A stretch of 64,000 nucleotides of DNA from Sphingomonas_E sp042693015 (GTDB lineage: Bacteria; Pseudomonadota; Alphaproteobacteria; Sphingomonadales; Sphingomonadaceae): positions 3,410,001-3,474,000 of the forward strand of contig NZ_CP170544.1 of assembly GCF_042693015.1 (NCBI RefSeq). Direction: 5' to 3'. This document shows positions 56,802 to 64,000 of this stretch, in pieces (within the stretch, counting starts at the first letter, position 1; every line of letters begins with the position of its first letter). The notes below the pieces were generated by a model. It was given only the letters and a program-made list of their open reading frames with translations. It ran no database searches and was not told where the DNA came from. The position numbers and the translations under genes are program-made.

Positions 56802-58325
56802 ATGAGCGGCACGAACAATCTGCAATGGTGGTCGCGCCGCAGCGCCTTGCTGATCTTCGTGATCGCGGCAGCCTTGCCACTGCTCTGGCCATCGCTTCCG
56901 CCGCTTACCGACCTGCCCGGCCATATCGCCCGCTACAAGGTCGCGCTCGACCTCGATCACTCTCCCTATCTTGCGCGCTATTTCGATTATCACTGGGCGC
57001 TGGTGGGCAATCTGGGCGTCGACCTGCTGGCGGTGCCGCTTGCGCGGATCATCGGTCTGGAGCCGGCGGTCAGGCTGATCGTGACCGCCATACCGCCGTT
57101 TACGGTTGCCGGCATGCTGTGGATCGCGCGCGAAATCCATGGCCGCGTGCCGCCGACGGCGTTGTTCGCGCTGCCACTGGCTTATGCCTTTCCCTTCCAG
57201 TTCGGCTTCGTGAACTTCACGCTGTCGATCGCGCTGATGTTTTTGGGCGTCGGATTGTGGCTGCACCTGAGCGATCCCGGCCGCGCACGCCGGCGCGCCC
57301 TGATCTTCGTCCCCATCAGCTTCGCGATCTTCCTGGCCCACAGCATCGCCTGGGGCATGTTCGGGCTCGCCATCTTCGCCATCGAAACCATGACGGCCCG
57401 ACAGCGCGGACGCGGCTGGCTTGAGGCCGCATGGCTCGGCATGCTCGCCTGCCTGCCGCTGGCGCCACCACTGCTGCTGATGGCCGACTGGTGGGCCAAC
57501 CGCACGACCGATGCCTTCAGCGGCAACTGGCGCCTAAGCGTGAAGATCGGGCATCTTCTCAGCATCCTGAGAAACAGCTCCCAGATTTTCGACATGCTGA
57601 GCGCCGGTCTGCTCTACATCCTGCTCTGGCACGGCATCCGCCCGCTGGGGCTGCGCTTCGATCCGCGCCTCGGCCTTGCTGGTCTGCTGCTGTTCCTGGC
57701 CTTTCTCGCCCTTCCCGGCATGCTGATGGGTGCGGCTTATGCCGATATGCGGCTGGCACCCTATGCAATCGCGATCAGCATCCTCGCTCTGGCGCCGGTA
57801 TCGGACGATCCGAAATGGTCCAGGATCATCGCGATCGGCGGCCTGCTATTCTGTGCGACCAGGCTCGGCGTGCAGACATGGACCTACTGGAAGCTGGATC
57901 GCGGCTATCAGGCGCAGCTGGCGGCGATCGAGCATATCCCGATGGGGGCACGCGTCTTCGCGATGGCAGGCGCACCCTGTTCCAGCGTGTGGAACGCGCC
58001 GCGGATGGATCAGCTCGGCCAGATGGCGGTCGTGCGCCGCGAAGCCTTCGTCAACGGGCAATGGCCGATGCCCGGCGGCCGCCTGCTCAGCGTGACCCAC
58101 AGCGCGGCGGCGGGCTTCGCGATCGACCCCACCGAACTGCTCCAGCCCGCAAGATGCCGCCAAACCGAAAGCTATTCGCTTGCGCATGTCGTGGCCAAGC
58201 TGCCGCGGCCCGCCTTCGATTATCTATGGCTGATCAACGTGCCCCCGGATGCCCGACCGCACGATCCCGGCCTGGTGCCGGCATGGCAAGGCGAAGGCGG
58301 CGCGCTCTATCGAATCCGGCACTGA
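56802..58325 (+). CDS. Polytopic membrane protein, glycosyltransferase-like, unknown role
   Basis: Protein of 507 residues with about ten helices (LIFVIAAALPLLWPSLPPLT, VRLIVTAIPPFTVAGMLWIA, LIFVPISFAIFLAHSIAWGM, and others), and an amphipathic C-terminal part with cysteines (GAPCSSVWNAPRMDQL). The early loop LPGHIARYKVALDLDHSPYL resembles membrane glycosyltransferases of the GT-C type, which have an acidic loop after the first helix. No exact family is recognisable. It precedes the zinc peptidase gene by 86 nt on the same strand. Confidence 0.65.
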   Translation: MSGTNNLQWWSRRSALLIFVIAAALPLLWPSLPPLTDLPGHIARYKVALDLDHSPYLARYFDYHWALVGNLGVDLLAVPLARIIGLEPAVRLIVTAIPPFTVAGMLWIAREIHGRVPPTALFALPLAYAFPFQFGFVNFTLSIALMFLGVGLWLHLSDPGRARRRALIFVPISFAIFLAHSIAWGMFGLAIFAIETMTARQRGRGWLEAAWLGMLACLPLAPPLLLMADWWANRTTDAFSGNWRLSVKIGHLLSILRNSSQIFDMLSAGLLYILLWHGIRPLGLRFDPRLGLAGLLLFLAFLALPGMLMGAAYADMRLAPYAIAISILALAPVSDDPKWSRIIAIGGLLFCATRLGVQTWTYWKLDRGYQAQLAAIEHIPMGARVFAMAGAPCSSVWNAPRMDQLGQMAVVRREAFVNGQWPMPGGRLLSVTHSAAAGFAIDPTELLQPARCRQTESYSLAHVVAKLPRPAFDYLWLINVPPDARPHDPGLVPAWQGEGGALYRIRH

Positions 58326-58411
58326 TCGGCGACGGTGGCGGAAAACGAGGATTTACCTACTGGCCCGGCGGAAGTGAAAGGCGCAAAGTCCGGCGCGGAG
58401 AGACTCGTGCC

Positions 58412-59563
58412 ATGGGCGATCTGCTTCACGCGCTGAGCAGCCGGTTGCACACGCATCGCGCCCAGACCAGGGAGCGGGCGCGGTCGACGCGGGCGTTCAA
58501 CTGCCGGTGCGGCAACCCGATTTTCTTCGACAACAGCCTTTGCCTGCCGTGCAATGCGAAGCTCGGCTATCTGCCTGACGAAGGCCGGGTGGTGACGCTG
58601 GACCCCGGGCCGCGGCCGGGCACCTGGACCACGCACGACCGCGACGAGGTGCTGGCATTCTGCGCCAATCATGACTCCCCGGCCGGCTGCAACTGGCTGA
58701 CCAACGCCGACACACCATCGCCTTACTGCATATCTTGCCGCCTGAATCGGACGATCCCCAACCTCTCCGAACCGGATAATGCGCGTTATTGGCGCGAGAT
58801 GGAGCAGGCCAAGCGCCGCATGGTTTCGCAACTGATCGGCTTCGCCTTGCCGATCCGTTCGAATTGGGAGGATGCGGAGAACGGCGCATTCTTCGACTTC
58901 CTCCGCTCGCCCCCCGGCGGACCGCAGGTGATGACCGGGCATGCCTCGGGCGTCATCACCGTCAATGCCGAGGAAGCCGACGATGCAAGGCGCGAGCAGA
59001 TCCGCCATGCGATGCGCGAACCCTATCGCACGCTGCTCGGCCATTTCCGCCACGAGATCGGCCATTATTACTGGGACCGGCTGATCTGGGGGACCAAGTG
59101 GCTGGAGCCGTTCCGCGCGTTGTTCGGCGACGAACAAGCCAGCTATGCCGAGGCGCTAAAGCGCAATTATGAACAGGGGCCGCCGCCGGACTGGCCTTTA
59201 TCCTTCATCAGTTCTTACGCGACGATGCACCCGTGGGAGGATTGGGCGGAAACCTGGGCGCATTACATGCACATCATGGACAGCGTCGAAACGGCGATGA
59301 GCTTCGGATTGAGCGCCGACGATACCGAGTGCGCGATCGTCCCGTTCGGCAAGGATGCGCTTTACGCAGCCGACGACCCCGATGCCGACGATTTCCTGCG
59401 CATGCTCAACGGATGGCTGGAGGTGACGCTGGTGCTGAACGAGCTGTCGCGCTCGATGGGCCAGCCCGACATCTATCCGTTCGTGCTGTCCAACCCCGCG
59501 GTCGCCAAGCTGCATTTCGTGCAGATGGTCGTATCGGAGGCGCCGCTCGACATGGAGCTTTGA
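58412..59563 (+). CDS. Putative zinc-binding metallopeptidase (Peptidase_Mx type)
   Basis: Cytoplasmic protein of 383 residues. It opens with a cysteine-rich N-terminal region (FNCRCGNPIFFDNSLCLPCN and AFCANHDSPAGCNWL) resembling rubredoxin-type zinc fingers, followed by a metallopeptidase domain with HEIGHYYWDRL (H-E-x-x-H) and the glutamate in PWEDWAETWAHYMHI. The layout matches the uncharacterised Peptidase_Mx family. Function unknown. The ATG at 58412 follows GGAGAG. It lies after the membrane glycosyltransferase-like gene. Confidence 0.88.
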   Translation: MGDLLHALSSRLHTHRAQTRERARSTRAFNCRCGNPIFFDNSLCLPCNAKLGYLPDEGRVVTLDPGPRPGTWTTHDRDEVLAFCANHDSPAGCNWLTNADTPSPYCISCRLNRTIPNLSEPDNARYWREMEQAKRRMVSQLIGFALPIRSNWEDAENGAFFDFLRSPPGGPQVMTGHASGVITVNAEEADDARREQIRHAMREPYRTLLGHFRHEIGHYYWDRLIWGTKWLEPFRALFGDEQASYAEALKRNYEQGPPPDWPLSFISSYATMHPWEDWAETWAHYMHIMDSVETAMSFGLSADDTECAIVPFGKDALYAADDPDADDFLRMLNGWLEVTLVLNELSRSMGQPDIYPFVLSNPAVAKLHFVQMVVSEAPLDMEL

Positions 59564-59612
59564 GGGCGCGGCATCACCTTTTGAGCCGGCACCTGCTTCG
59601 ATAGAGGAATGG

Positions 59613-59686
59613 CGCGCCCGGCAGGATTCGAACCTGCGGCCCCAAGCTTAGAAGGCTCGTGCTCTATCCAACTGAGCTACGGGCGC
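59613..59686 (-). tRNA. tRNA-Arg (anticodon UCU)
   Basis: On the minus strand GCGCCCG pairs with CGGGCGC to form the acceptor stem, with discriminator G. The D arm is GCTCAGTTGGATAGAGC. The anticodon loop CTTCTAA gives UCU, which reads AGA. The T arm is GCAGG TTCGAATCCTGC-like with the conserved TTCGA. The mature length is 74 and CCA is not encoded. Confidence 0.97.
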
Positions 59687-59706
59687 GTGCCGTCCGCCGC
59701 CTTAGA

Positions 59707-59790
59707 GCGATTTCGAGCCGGGTGGAACCCGGCGGCTCGGAAATCGCGACACAAGGGCCAGAGGCTTTCGTAGATGAACGAAACCTCTGG
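59707..59790. terminator. Two tandem hairpins downstream of gltB
   Basis: GCGATTTCGAGCCG pairs with CGGCTCGGAAATCGC at 59707-59747, and CCAGAGGCTTTCGT with ACGAAACCTCTGG at 59758-59790. They sit between tRNA-Arg and gltB, which end toward each other. Neither has a T tract, so they could stabilise or attenuate transcripts rather than terminate alone. Confidence 0.45.
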
Positions 59791-59810
59791 GCAGCGGACG
59801 GTGCGCCTTT

Positions 59811-64000
<4,190 letters not shown>

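Noticed and set aside
58307..59137. 276-residue minus-strand frame
   Set aside because: It is antisense to the zinc peptidase gene, whose HEIGHYYWD motif and cysteine clusters fix the real strand.

Overview
This looks like chromosome from a high-GC alphaproteobacterium of the order Sphingomonadales, probably Sphingomonas or a close relative (inference from gene content). The clues are a PEPxxWA-CTERM exported protein, a TorF-family porin, the SUV3-like helicase / S4 / FdxA / CarD gene order, many small sphingomonad-type accessory genes, and abundant REP-type palindromes whose core reads CACCCCGGA..TCCGGGGTG. Both ends of the window cut through genes: a BtuC-like permease on the left and glutamate synthase GltB on the right.

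Layout. 0-3 kb is a cobalamin block: a divergent btuC/btuF-like pair, and cobO behind a textbook cobalamin riboswitch. 3-10 kb holds small lipoproteins, VOC, LigT, NTF2-like and RidA proteins, an AbrB/Doc toxin-antitoxin pair, and an AT-rich patch with a frameshifted trypsin-like protease. 10-16 kb has thiC with its TPP riboswitch, a fatty acid hydroxylase and a sulfatase. 17-22 kb has the TorF porin, a membrane H+-pyrophosphatase, a PEP-CTERM protein and a broken GIY-YIG nuclease gene. 22-25 kb is an ftsE-ftsX-ydcF-plsC operon. 25-32 kb runs M23 peptidase, helicase, S4 protein (frameshifted), fdxA, carD. 32-40 kb has an aldehyde dehydrogenase, a PepSY/response regulator/histidine kinase operon and an amidohydrolase. 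40-46 kb has trmFO, an EF-hand protein and a TadG/TadE/TadE-like operon. 46-53 kb is a run of small enzymes around ribosomal protein L36, several of them damaged or starting oddly. 53-64 kb has an intact GIY-YIG copy, a dicarboxylate symporter, a glycosidase-like lipoprotein, a zinc peptidase, tRNA-Arg(UCU) and gltB.

The two most unusual signals are repeats. First, at 5839-6396 a small helix-turn-helix gene is followed by an array in which the hexamer TGTCGC (minus strand) recurs in strict 11-bp register for over 100 bp. A second copy at 51328-51582 keeps the leader, start codon, 11-bp array and tail but has lost the gene. Second, two ~470-bp near-identical copies (about 21.8-22.3 and 53.0-53.5 kb) each carry a GIY-YIG nuclease gene between perfect 32-bp inverted repeats. 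These repeats are also REP palindromes, and one occurs alone elsewhere in the window.

The window also holds an unusual number of damaged reading frames: the S4 protein, serine protease, DUF1810 protein (two lesions), one GIY-YIG copy, and a HAD phosphatase with no standard start codon. They may be real decay or assembly errors; the reads would decide.
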